Positions 35,972 to 44,003 of a stretch of 64,000 bases of DNA are shown here, in pieces (within the stretch, counting starts at the first letter, position 1; each line of letters begins with the position of its first letter). A program made the position numbers and the translations under genes. The notes under the pieces are model-generated. The model saw only the letters and a program-made list of their open reading frames with translations, had not been told where the DNA came from and ran no database searches. Source of the stretch: Paenibacillus thalictri (GTDB taxonomy: Bacteria > Bacillota > Bacilli > Paenibacillales > NBRC-103111); the NCBI RefSeq assembly GCF_004307995.1, contig NZ_SIRE01000010.1:186001-250000 (forward strand), written 5' to 3'.

Positions 35972-37223
35972 GCCGTTTGTCGCAGCAGCGATCACCAAAC
36001 ACGGGGTAGAGATGGCAAGGCAGCTTGTGGAGCGGTTCCCGGGCATTGACCTTTATTATATGGGCAAATTCGCCCGAGGCGATGAAGAAGAGAAAGGTAT
36101 CGCTTTGTTCGACGGTTCGGTCAAGCTGATCTTGCCCGACTTGTTTAAACGGTATAACGGCATTATTTTATTTATTTCGCTTGGTGCGGTGGTCCGCATG
36201 ATCGCTCCGATTTTGGAAGACAAAAAGAAAGACCCCGCCGTCGTAGTGATCGACGACCGCGGAGAGCATGTCATCAGCGTGCTCTCCGGCCATCTCGGAG
36301 GAGCCAATGAGCTAACCCGTCAGGTGGCGTCAGTGCTTGGCGCTCGCCCGGTCATCACGACGGCGTCGGATGTGCAGCAAACGATCCCTGTCGATTTGTT
36401 CGGCCGCAGCTTCGGCTGGGAAATCGAAAGCTTCGAGAAAGCGACGCCGGTCAGCGCATCGGTCGTTAACGAGGAACGTGTGGTGATCGTGCAAGAAACC
36501 GGAGAAACAAACTGGTGGACGTACGACAAACCTTTGCCGGGGCACATTTGGGTGTTCGGCAGCGCCGATGAGGCGATGAGCGTGGAATTTGACGCAGCGC
36601 TTGTCGTAACGGACCGCTTGTTGAGCGGCGACGAAGAGCGGGCGCTGCTTGGTAATGGCGTGTTGTACCGTCCGAAAACGCTGGTGTTGGGCATCGGCTG
36701 CAACCGCGGCACTTCGGCGGCGGAAATCGAGCAGGTGATTGGCGATACGCTGGCAGAGCTGCGCCTTTCGATAAAAAGCGTGCGTGGCATCGCCACTATC
36801 GATTTGAAAAAAGACGAACAGGGGCTCCTGGAAGTATGCTCCAAATATAAATGGCCGCTCACGACTTATACTCCCGAGCAGCTCAACACGGTGACGCTGC
36901 CGAATCCTTCGGACACGGTGTTTAAGTATACCGGGGCTTACGGCGTATGCGAGCCTGCTGCTCGTCTTGCAAGCGGTGCGGAAGATTGGCTGCTGAAGAA
37001 GAAAAAAAGCGGCAACGTGACGATATCCGTCGCTCGCGCTGTTTTTGGCCAAGAAGGGACCGGAAGCGGTCGCTCAAATGCGGATTTGGGTAATCCGGCC
37101 GAACGCGAAATGGCCGTAAGCACGGAGCGAGGCGGCTCCGAAAACGCGGATGCTGATCGTGCGACGACTTCTCAGCAAGGCGCTACTAATCATCGTGCCG
37201 CGGGCACGGAGGCAAACATATGA
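35964..37223 (+). CDS. cbiG: Cobalt-precorrin-5A hydrolase
   Basis: A 419-residue CbiG that opens the delta-lactone and releases the two-carbon fragment as acetaldehyde. Seen are I-S-L-G-A-V-V-R-M-I-A-P, L-S-G-H-L-G-G-A-N-E-L-T-R, T-T-A-S-D-V and the C-terminal domain with G-I-G-C-N-R-G and S-V-R-G-I-A-T-I-D. After A-R-A-V-F-G-Q-E-G comes a ~55-residue tail of mixed S, G, A, E, R and N that is absent from compact homologues and ends exactly where cbiA begins. Its function is unknown; it may simply be unconstrained linker. Confidence 0.93.
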   Translation: MSKPFVAAAITKHGVEMARQLVERFPGIDLYYMGKFARGDEEEKGIALFDGSVKLILPDLFKRYNGIILFISLGAVVRMIAPILEDKKKDPAVVVIDDRGEHVISVLSGHLGGANELTRQVASVLGARPVITTASDVQQTIPVDLFGRSFGWEIESFEKATPVSASVVNEERVVIVQETGETNWWTYDKPLPGHIWVFGSADEAMSVEFDAALVVTDRLLSGDEERALLGNGVLYRPKTLVLGIGCNRGTSAAEIEQVIGDTLAELRLSIKSVRGIATIDLKKDEQGLLEVCSKYKWPLTTYTPEQLNTVTLPNPSDTVFKYTGAYGVCEPAARLASGAEDWLLKKKKSGNVTISVARAVFGQEGTGSGRSNADLGNPAEREMAVSTERGGSENADADRATTSQQGATNHRAAGTEANI

Positions 37224-38650
37224 GCGAGCATAGACCGCGCCTTGTCGTTGCCGGAACCGGCAGCGGAGCCGGCAAAACGACGGTAACTCTCGGCATTATG
37301 GCGGCGCTTAGGCGTCGCGGTTTGCAGGTGCAGGGCTTCAAGTGCGGACCCGACTACATCGATCCGACTTATCATACGGCGGTGACAGGCCGCGTATCGC
37401 GTAATTTGGACACATGGATGACGGCGCACGATACGATGCGTGACATTTTTTTGCGCGGCTCCCGAGCTGCCGACATTTCGGTCATTGAAGGCGTGATGGG
37501 TTTGTATGACGGCAAAGACCCGCTCTCCAATACAGGCTCCACTGCGGAAATTGCCGCTTTGCTGCAAAGTCCGGTGCTGCTTGTCGTGAACGCGCAAAGC
37601 ATGGCCCGCAGCGCGGCGGCTGTCGTGCTTGGCTTTCAGAAGCTGGACCCCAACCTCAACATCGCCGGTGTCATCGTCAACAAATGCGGCAGCGCCGGGC
37701 ATTACAAGATCGTCAAAGCCGCAATCGAGCAGGAATGCGGCCTGCCTGTCCTTGGCTGGCTTGGTCGGGACGAGACGCTGCAGGTGCCGGAGCGGCATCT
37801 GGGTCTCGTTCCGGCCGTCGAACGCGGGGAGCTGCAGCCACTGTTTGCGCGGTTGGCCGAGGTCGTCGAGCAAGGCGTCGATATGGAGGCGGTATTGGCG
37901 CTGGCGCAATCTGCCGAACCGCTGAAACAGCCGGAAATACGGCTGTTTGAGGAAATGCGGCAGGCGCTGTCGTTTACCCCGACCATTGCCGTAGCGCGGG
38001 ACGCTGCTTTTAACTTTTATTATCCGGAAAATCTCGAGCTGCTGGAGCTGCTTGGGGCCAAGCTTTACGAGTACAGCCCGCTTCGCGGCGAAACGGTGCC
38101 GGAGGAAGCGGACGGCGTATATATCGGCGGCGGGTTTCCGGAGGAGTTCGCCGCCGAGCTGGCATCGCACAAAAAACAAAACGACGATCTGAAACGGCGT
38201 GTCCAGTCGGGACTGCCGTTATTTGCGGAATGCGGCGGATACATGTATTTGACCCGCTCCATTACCGACCGGGCAGGACAAGTCCATCCGATGGTCGGGC
38301 TGATTCCCGCCGAAGTGCGGATGCAGATCAAATTGGCGGCGCTTGGTTACCGCGAAGTGAAGGCAGCGCGAAATAATTTGCTGCTGGCGGAAGGGGAATC
38401 GATCCGGGGACACGAATTCCATTATTCAACCCTTGCTCCGGCTGTCGATGATTATCCGTATGCCTATGAGACGAAAGGACTGCGCGGGGCCGGATGGGAC
38501 GGGTACTGCGCCGGATCCGTGACGGCGGGATACACTCATATGCATTTTGCATCAAACCAAGGTGCGGCCAAAAGGTTCGTCGACCGCTGCGCCGAATACG
38601 GACAAGCAAGGAGGCGAAGTACCGATGGACGGACAGGAAACAAAGACTAA
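37220..38650 (+). CDS. cbiA: Cobyrinate a,c-diamide synthase
   Basis: A 476-residue glutamine-dependent amidotransferase that amidates the a and c side chains. The N-terminal dethiobiotin-synthetase-like domain has the P-loop G-T-G-S-G-A-G-K-T-T and F-K-C-G-P-D-Y-I-D-P. The C-terminal class I glutaminase has its cysteine in F-A-E-C-G-G-Y-M-Y and its histidine in M-H-F. The ATG overlaps the cbiG stop as ATGA, and the end overlaps the adenosyltransferase gene by 26 bases. The last ~25 residues are basic and low in complexity. Confidence 0.95.
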   Translation: MSEHRPRLVVAGTGSGAGKTTVTLGIMAALRRRGLQVQGFKCGPDYIDPTYHTAVTGRVSRNLDTWMTAHDTMRDIFLRGSRAADISVIEGVMGLYDGKDPLSNTGSTAEIAALLQSPVLLVVNAQSMARSAAAVVLGFQKLDPNLNIAGVIVNKCGSAGHYKIVKAAIEQECGLPVLGWLGRDETLQVPERHLGLVPAVERGELQPLFARLAEVVEQGVDMEAVLALAQSAEPLKQPEIRLFEEMRQALSFTPTIAVARDAAFNFYYPENLELLELLGAKLYEYSPLRGETVPEEADGVYIGGGFPEEFAAELASHKKQNDDLKRRVQSGLPLFAECGGYMYLTRSITDRAGQVHPMVGLIPAEVRMQIKLAALGYREVKAARNNLLLAEGESIRGHEFHYSTLAPAVDDYPYAYETKGLRGAGWDGYCAGSVTAGYTHMHFASNQGAAKRFVDRCAEYGQARRRSTDGRTGNKD

Positions 38651-39191
38651 CCGCGCCTCCCGGAAGGGATACACGCTGGTATATACAGGGGACGGCAAAG
38701 GCAAAACGACCGCCTCTCTTGGTTTGGCTGTCCGCGCTGCGGGACGCGGCTGCAAGGTGCTGATCCTGCAGTTCATCAAGTCGCCGCAGCGCACCTATGG
38801 AGAACAAATTACCTTAAGTAAAATCGGCATAGAGATGCGTCAGCTTGGGGTTGGCTTTACGTGGACAAAGACGCCGGAGGAGCATCGCGAAGCGCTGCGC
38901 GTTGCATGGGATACGGCCAAATCCGAAGTGATGCACGGCCCGTGGGACGTCGTTATTTTGGATGAAATTAACAATGCGCTGGCTATCGACAGATTTCCGG
39001 TTGACGACGTGCTGCCTTTGCAGGAAGTGCTGGAGCTGATCGCAAGCCGGCCCGGTCATATGCATTTGGTGCTGACCGGGCGCAATGCGAAACCGGAAGT
39101 GATTGAGCAGGCCGACCTCGTATCGGAAATTCGGGCGGTCAAGCATTACTATGAAGAAGGCGTACCTGCCGTGCTTGGGTTGGAATTTTAA
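38625..39191 (+). CDS. btuR: Cob(I)yrinic acid a,c-diamide adenosyltransferase (CobA/BtuR type)
   Basis: A 188-residue adenosyltransferase that attaches the 5'-deoxyadenosyl upper ligand to Co(I) corrinoids. The ATP-binding loop is Y-T-G-D-G-K-G-K-T-T-A-S-L-G, then F-I-K-S, D-V-V-I-L-D-E-I-N-N-A and L-T-G-R-N-A. A perfect AAGGAGG site is nine bases before the ATG and lies inside the end of cbiA. Its product is required by the later steps (cbiP, cobU). Confidence 0.95.
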   Translation: MDGQETKTNRASRKGYTLVYTGDGKGKTTASLGLAVRAAGRGCKVLILQFIKSPQRTYGEQITLSKIGIEMRQLGVGFTWTKTPEEHREALRVAWDTAKSEVMHGPWDVVILDEINNALAIDRFPVDDVLPLQEVLELIASRPGHMHLVLTGRNAKPEVIEQADLVSEIRAVKHYYEEGVPAVLGLEF

Positions 39192-39236
39192 ACATTACCG
39201 GCTTTCCTCAAGGAAAGCATGAAGGAGACTACATAG

Positions 39237-39794
39237 ATGAGCACGATCCCGATTATTGCAAATCGCCGGGCAGTCCGCGCCTATGAACCACGCGAGGTGG
39301 AGGACGCCAAAATTGCGGCCTTGCTGGAAGCGGCCACTTGGGCGCCAAACGACCGGCTGCGTGAGCCGTGGCATTTTTATGTCATCCGCGGCGAAGCCAA
39401 ACTTCGTTATGAACAACTGGCGAAGCAGTTTTTGGAGGAAAGATTCCCTACCAAACCGCATCTTGTCAAAGAATCGCTGCTGGTTTTGGAAAATACGCCG
39501 CTGGTTATCGTTGTTACAGCCGATAAGGTTCCCGGCGACGAGGCTTCCTCCGAGGACAACGAATATGCTGCCGCTTGTGCGATTCATTCGATGTGGCTGA
39601 CGGCGGCGGAGCATGGGCTTGGCCTTGTCTGGAGAACCCGCGGTATCGGACTTGTGCGCGACGAACGTTTGCATCGATTTATCGGCTCGCCGGATAACCG
39701 CAAAATTATCGGTTCGGTTTTTGTAGGATATCCCGCAGCCGATGCGCCGGTAACGGCCAGAACGCCTTTTACCGAAAAAACGACATGGCTGTGA
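39237..39794 (+). CDS. Nitroreductase-family flavoprotein within the cobalamin operon
   Basis: A 185-residue FMN-binding nitroreductase-like protein. Features are the N-terminal N-R-R-A-V-R-A-Y-E phosphate-binding motif, A-A-T-W-A-P-N-D-R, the central helix A-C-A-I-H-S-M-W-L and H-G-L-G-L-V-W-R-T near the flavin ring. GAAGGAG precedes the ATG. It sits between the adenosyltransferase and cobU and overlaps cobU by ten bases, so its product is made together with cobalamin enzymes. Reasonable roles are flavin-dependent cobalt reduction for the adenosyltransferase or a BluB-like step in lower-ligand synthesis. It is shorter than typical BluB, and no BluB-specific residue pattern is obvious. Confidence 0.82.
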   Translation: MSTIPIIANRRAVRAYEPREVEDAKIAALLEAATWAPNDRLREPWHFYVIRGEAKLRYEQLAKQFLEERFPTKPHLVKESLLVLENTPLVIVVTADKVPGDEASSEDNEYAAACAIHSMWLTAAEHGLGLVWRTRGIGLVRDERLHRFIGSPDNRKIIGSVFVGYPAADAPVTARTPFTEKTTWL

Positions 39795-40399
39795 ACAACA
39801 AATTCATCCTGGTAACCGGCGGCGCCCGCAGCGGAAAAAGCTCGTTTGCCGAGCGGCTGGGTGAGCGTTACGGTGAACGCAGCGGCAAACCGGTCGTTTA
39901 TATCGCAACATCGCAAATTTATGACCGCGAAATGGAAGATCGCGTGGAAGAACACCGGAAGCGCCGTCCAGCGGGTTGGGAGACGGTGGAGTCGCCATAT
40001 GAGTTGGCTGAAGCGGTTAAACGGCTGTACGAACTGCCGGTAGGAGCGGTTCTGATCGATTGCATCACGTTGTGGCTGAGCAATTTGCTGCTGCAGAACG
40101 ATGGTTCGGGAGAAGAGCGCTGGAGCAAGCCGGGGACGGGCCGTCAACTGTTAGCCCAGGCCGAACAGCTTGCGGCAACGCTGAAATCGGCTCCTTTTCC
40201 GGTCATCGCGGTCACCAACGAAGTCGGTCACGGCATCGTTCCTGAGTATCAGCTGGGCCGGGTGTACCGGGATTTGGCGGGCAGGGTCAATCAATTATTG
40301 GCGGCGCAAGCGGACGATACTTATTTTGTCGTGTGCGGCATTCCGGTAAACTTACGACAGCTTGCATTACAGCAAACGGGAGGTTTGGACGAGCTGTGA
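39785..40399 (+). CDS. cobU: Adenosylcobinamide kinase / adenosylcobinamide-phosphate guanylyltransferase
   Basis: A 204-residue bifunctional enzyme. The P-loop reads G-G-A-R-S-G-K-S-S, the guanylylated histidine is in E-E-H-R-K-R-R-P-A-G-W, and later come D-C-I-T-L-W-L-S-N and T-N-E-V-G-H-G-I-V-P. It phosphorylates adenosylcobinamide and then adds GMP, activating the nucleotide loop. The ATG lies inside the end of the nitroreductase gene without a strong ribosome site, so coupling is likely; a GTG six bases later is an alternative. The end overlaps cbiB as GTGA. Confidence 0.95.
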   Translation: MAVNNKFILVTGGARSGKSSFAERLGERYGERSGKPVVYIATSQIYDREMEDRVEEHRKRRPAGWETVESPYELAEAVKRLYELPVGAVLIDCITLWLSNLLLQNDGSGEERWSKPGTGRQLLAQAEQLAATLKSAPFPVIAVTNEVGHGIVPEYQLGRVYRDLAGRVNQLLAAQADDTYFVVCGIPVNLRQLALQQTGGLDEL

Positions 40400-41361
40400 A
40401 TACGCTGACGTTTGCTATTGCCGCGCTGATCGTGGACCTGGCGGTCGGGGATCCGCGCTGGCTGCCGCATCCGGTCATCGGCTTCGGCAAAGCGATCGCC
40501 TGGTTCGAGAGGCGGTTTCGCGTTTCCGGGATGAGTCCGGCACAGGAGCGGGGACTCGGGATCGCGCTTGTGTTTTTTTTATTGGCGGTCACGCTGATCG
40601 TATCTTTTGTTTTGCTGAAAGCAGCCGCGATGCTGCATCCCATCGTTCACGTGCTGTTATCCATCTGGCTCATCTCGACCACGATTGCGGTCAAAGGGCT
40701 TAAAGAGGCGGCGATGCAGGTCTATGACGCGCTTGCCGCGGGCGATTTGAAGGAAGCTCGCATTCGTGTGGGATATATCGTCGGGCGGGATACGGATACG
40801 CTGCCGGAAGGAGAAGTGTCGCGTGCGGCAGTAGAAACAGTCGCCGAAAACATCGTGGATGCCTTTGTTTCGCCGCTTTTTTACGCGCTGCTCGCCGGTC
40901 CGTACGGCGCGCTGCTGTACCGTGCCACAAACACGCTGGATTCGATGGTCGGCTACAAAAACGACAAATACCGTTACTTCGGCTGGGCGTCCGCACGACT
41001 TGACGACGTGCTTAATTATGTGCCTGCACGAATAACCGGCTGCTTGCTGTGGTTTGTCGCGCTGCTCAGCAGAAAGCTGAATGCGCGAGAGTCCATGCAG
41101 GCCATGCTCCGCGATGCCGCCAAACATCCGAGCCCGAACAGCGGCATCCCTGAATCGGCAGTGGCGGGGGCGCTGGGCATCCAGCTCGGCGGAGAAAACC
41201 GCTACGGAGGTGTCGTTTCCGTGCGGGCGCGGATGGGGGAAGCGCATCGGAACATTGTCAGCGGAGACATTCCTCTGACAGTTGGCATGATGTACAAAAC
41301 GGCGGTGCTGATTATGCTGTTACTCCTCATTCTCGCAGGCTGGTTGTGGTGGCGGCCATGA
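40396..41361 (+). CDS. cbiB: Adenosylcobinamide-phosphate synthase
   Basis: A 321-residue membrane protein that joins adenosylcobyrate with aminopropanol or its phosphate. The N-terminus reads L-I-V-D-L-A-V-G-D-P-R-W-L-P-H-P, followed by G-R-D-T-D, A-E-N-I-V-D-A-F-V-S-P, N-T-L-D-S-M-V-G-Y-K and S-P-N-S-G-I-P-E-S-A, all family landmarks. At least four hydrophobic segments are visible. The GTG at 40396 overlaps the cobU stop; an in-frame start at 40333 would lie deep in cobU and is rejected. The stop overlaps cobS as ATGA. Confidence 0.95.
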   Translation: MNTLTFAIAALIVDLAVGDPRWLPHPVIGFGKAIAWFERRFRVSGMSPAQERGLGIALVFFLLAVTLIVSFVLLKAAAMLHPIVHVLLSIWLISTTIAVKGLKEAAMQVYDALAAGDLKEARIRVGYIVGRDTDTLPEGEVSRAAVETVAENIVDAFVSPLFYALLAGPYGALLYRATNTLDSMVGYKNDKYRYFGWASARLDDVLNYVPARITGCLLWFVALLSRKLNARESMQAMLRDAAKHPSPNSGIPESAVAGALGIQLGGENRYGGVVSVRARMGEAHRNIVSGDIPLTVGMMYKTAVLIMLLLLILAGWLWWRP

Positions 41362-42185
41362 ATCATGAACCAAAACCGCAATGGTGGCACGGCCTTGTTA
41401 TTGCTTTTCAATTTTTGACCAAAATGCCGCTGCCGCTTCATGTTCCTTATGTGCCTCATACAGTCAGCCGCAGTCTGAGGTTTTATCCGTTGGTCGGGAT
41501 GTTCATCGGCCTTATTGTTTATGCAGTTGCAGTGCTTCTGCCCGCACAAGCTGCCCCGCTGAATGCGGCAGTGGCGCTGCTGGTTTGGACGCTGCTGACG
41601 GGCGGGCTGCATATGGACGGCTGGATGGATACTGCCGATGCGTTCGGCAGTCACCGCGACAGGGCGCGTATGCTGGAAATTATGAAAGACAGCCGGGTTG
41701 GCGCGATGGGCGTGATCGCCGCGATATTTTTGCTGCTGCTCAAATGGGCCGCATTATGGATGCTGCTGGCCTGCGGGACCGGCGGTTTTGCGGGGGCGCA
41801 AACAGCGCCCGGTTCGTGGCTCAGCGGCGGGCTGTTGTTTGGCTTTGTGACGATTCCCGCAGTCAGCCGCTGGTGTATGGTCGCTGCCATTATTCGCGGC
41901 TCGTATATCGGTTCGGCAGGGGGGCTTGGCAGTTACTTTTCCGCTGCACGCGTAAGCGATTGGGTCGTGGCCTCCTGCTTTTGTCTGGCCGGCTTATGTA
42001 TCGTCCCTTCCGCGTCGTGGTTGGCGGTTACCGCCGTGCAGCTAGGCGTTGCTTGGCTGGCCGGACGTTATGTGACGGGCAAGCTGGGAGGCTGGACGGG
42101 GGACACGTACGGCGCCTTAAATGAAGCTGTGGAATTGGCCGGCTTGCTGGCGGCGGCATATTTGATGTTGTATATGGCAGCTTGA
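41358..42185 (+). CDS. cobS: Adenosylcobinamide-GDP ribazoletransferase
   Basis: A 275-residue integral membrane protein of the CobS family. It attaches alpha-ribazole (phosphate) to adenosylcobinamide-GDP in the last assembly step. Landmarks are F-L-T-K-M-P-L-P, L-T-G-G-L-H-M-D-G-W-M-D-T-A-D-A and D-S-R-V-G-A-M-G, which hold the metal-binding acidic residues, plus L-G-G-W-T-G-D-T-Y-G-A near the end. Several hydrophobic helices are present. The ATG overlapping the cbiB stop is preferred to a GTG 12 bases upstream. Confidence 0.94.
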   Translation: MNHEPKPQWWHGLVIAFQFLTKMPLPLHVPYVPHTVSRSLRFYPLVGMFIGLIVYAVAVLLPAQAAPLNAAVALLVWTLLTGGLHMDGWMDTADAFGSHRDRARMLEIMKDSRVGAMGVIAAIFLLLLKWAALWMLLACGTGGFAGAQTAPGSWLSGGLLFGFVTIPAVSRWCMVAAIIRGSYIGSAGGLGSYFSAARVSDWVVASCFCLAGLCIVPSASWLAVTAVQLGVAWLAGRYVTGKLGGWTGDTYGALNEAVELAGLLAAAYLMLYMAA

Positions 42186-42269
42186 TCGCCCGTGCCGTCC
42201 GCAAGCTGATCCTATAAGCCGGGTCTTCAAGAAATAGAGAATCAACGAAAAGGCGGGTGAATACAGAAG

Positions 42270-43415
42270 ATGCTGCAAAAAGACGAGTTATCACAAACCG
42301 GCGGCCCCATCGATTTGGAAAAAAACGGGCATGGCGGCAATTGGGCGGCCGCCGAAGAGGCGTTTGGCCGAAAAGCCGGTGAACGGCTCGATTTCAGCGC
42401 CAACATTAATCCGCTGGGACCGCCTCCCGCGCTGCGGCACATGCTGCTGGACGAGTGGGATTACATCACGCGTTATCCCGACCCGGAGGTCCGGGAGCTG
42501 CGCCAAGCGATCTCATCCAAATACGGCGTGCCGTTCGATTCGATACTTGTCGGCAACGGTGCGGCCGAACTGATTGACCTGCTTCCGCGGGCGCTGCGTT
42601 TTCGCCGGGCGGCCGTTACGGATCCGACTTTTTCAGAGTACCGTGAGGCATTGGAGAAGGCGGGGGCCGACGTCGTCTCGGTAACTTCGTCCCCAGAGGA
42701 ACGGTTTCGCATCGAGCCGTCCAAGCTGATCGATGTATTGCCGCAGGTGGACGCTTTGTTTCTCGGACAGCCGAACAACCCTACCGGCGAACGCAGAGAA
42801 CGCGATGAGCTGCGCGAGCTTGCCCGGCAGGCGCACAAGCATGGAGCCAAACTTGTGCTCGATGAAGCGTTTGCCGATTTTTTTCCCGACGAATCGAATG
42901 TGACGATGATCCGCGAAGCGGCCGCCAGCGAACATATTGTGGTGATCCGCTCGATGACAAAATTTTATGCGATCCCCGGCCTGCGGCTTGGATTTATCGT
43001 AGCCGGACCGGCTATGATCCGCGAACTGCGGCGGCTGCAGATGCCGTGGAGCGTAAACCATTTTGCGCAAAAAGCGGGAGTGCTGGCGCTTCAGGATCAC
43101 GAATATGAGCGGCGGACGCGGGAATTGATCGCCGTGGAGCGAAGCTGGCTGCAAAACCGTTTGTATGGGCTCGGCTGCACCGCTTTCGACAGTGTTGCCA
43201 ACTTTTTGCTGGTTGCGCTTGGTCCAAGCCATATTCCCGCCAACGAGATGCAGCGGCGGCTTGCGGAGCAAGGCATATTTATTAGGCGATGCGCGACGTT
43301 TATCGGGCTGGATGACCGGTATTTCCGCATTGCCGTGCGAACCCGCCCGGAAAACGAACGGCTTGTCGCAGCGCTGGCCGCCTCGTTATTAGGCGGCGGG
43401 GAAACCGCAACGTGA
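42270..43415 (+). CDS. cobD: L-threonine-O-3-phosphate decarboxylase
   Basis: A 381-residue PLP enzyme of the aspartate-aminotransferase fold. It makes (R)-1-aminopropan-2-ol phosphate, the linker used by CbiB. Landmarks are H-G-G-N, F-S-A-N-I-N-P-L-G, G-N-G-A-A-E-L-I, P-N-N-P-T-G-E, L-D-E-A-F-A-D-F and the PLP lysine in S-M-T-K-F-Y-A-I-P-G-L-R-L-G. It is similar to histidinol-phosphate aminotransferase, but the cobalamin context decides the call. An 84-base gap after cobS is the last sizeable break; the end overlaps cobC as GTGA. Confidence 0.93.
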   Translation: MLQKDELSQTGGPIDLEKNGHGGNWAAAEEAFGRKAGERLDFSANINPLGPPPALRHMLLDEWDYITRYPDPEVRELRQAISSKYGVPFDSILVGNGAAELIDLLPRALRFRRAAVTDPTFSEYREALEKAGADVVSVTSSPEERFRIEPSKLIDVLPQVDALFLGQPNNPTGERRERDELRELARQAHKHGAKLVLDEAFADFFPDESNVTMIREAAASEHIVVIRSMTKFYAIPGLRLGFIVAGPAMIRELRRLQMPWSVNHFAQKAGVLALQDHEYERRTRELIAVERSWLQNRLYGLGCTAFDSVANFLLVALGPSHIPANEMQRRLAEQGIFIRRCATFIGLDDRYFRIAVRTRPENERLVAALAASLLGGGETAT

Positions 43416-43987
43416 AGCCCGGCGAAGGTGTAAACGCACTTATGGTCCGGCATGGAGCGACCGATTGGAATGTGCAGAAGCGATATTTGGGCCGCAGCGA
43501 TATTCCGTTGAACGAGGCGGGCCGCAAACAAGCAGAGGAGTTAGGGAACCGGCTCGCGGCAGCGGGCGTCTTCTGCGAAGCCGTCTATACAAGCCCGCTG
43601 CGCCGCGCTCAAGAAACCGCCGAACTCCTCAGATCCATGGTAAATGAGGAGTGTCCGCTGATTGCCGATGAACGGCTGATGGAAACGGATTTCGGCGATT
43701 TGGACGGCTTGACGTACGATGAGGCGTTGGCCAAGTTGGGCAGCCGGCTTACCGATTGGTACGACCATGCCGAAACGTCGGCGCCGCCGGGCGGGACGGA
43801 GTCTTTAAGCGATGTATTGGCCCGGATGCGCTCATTTATGAGCGATGTTGCCTCTTCCGGATACAAAAACGTGCTGATCGTTTCGCACGGCGGCCCCATC
43901 CGCGCTTGGCTGGCTTTTTCGCGGGGAGAGCCGTTCTGGGACATTGCCATCGAACCCGGTCAATATTGCGAATGCGGCATAATATAA
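43412..43987 (+). CDS. cobC: Alpha-ribazole phosphatase (histidine phosphatase family)
   Basis: A 191-residue member of the phosphoglycerate-mutase-like histidine phosphatases. The phospho-histidine is in V-R-H-G-A-T-D-W-N, the second arginine in S-P-L-R-R-A-Q-E-T-A and the second histidine in V-S-H-G-G-P-I-R. It would remove the phosphate from alpha-ribazole phosphate or adenosylcobalamin phosphate. The GTG start overlaps the end of cobD. On sequence alone it could be a general phosphatase; the operon makes CobC the better name. Confidence 0.88.
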   Translation: MKPGEGVNALMVRHGATDWNVQKRYLGRSDIPLNEAGRKQAEELGNRLAAAGVFCEAVYTSPLRRAQETAELLRSMVNEECPLIADERLMETDFGDLDGLTYDEALAKLGSRLTDWYDHAETSAPPGGTESLSDVLARMRSFMSDVASSGYKNVLIVSHGGPIRAWLAFSRGEPFWDIAIEPGQYCECGII

Positions 43988-44003
43988 GATGAGGAGGCCC
44001 CTT

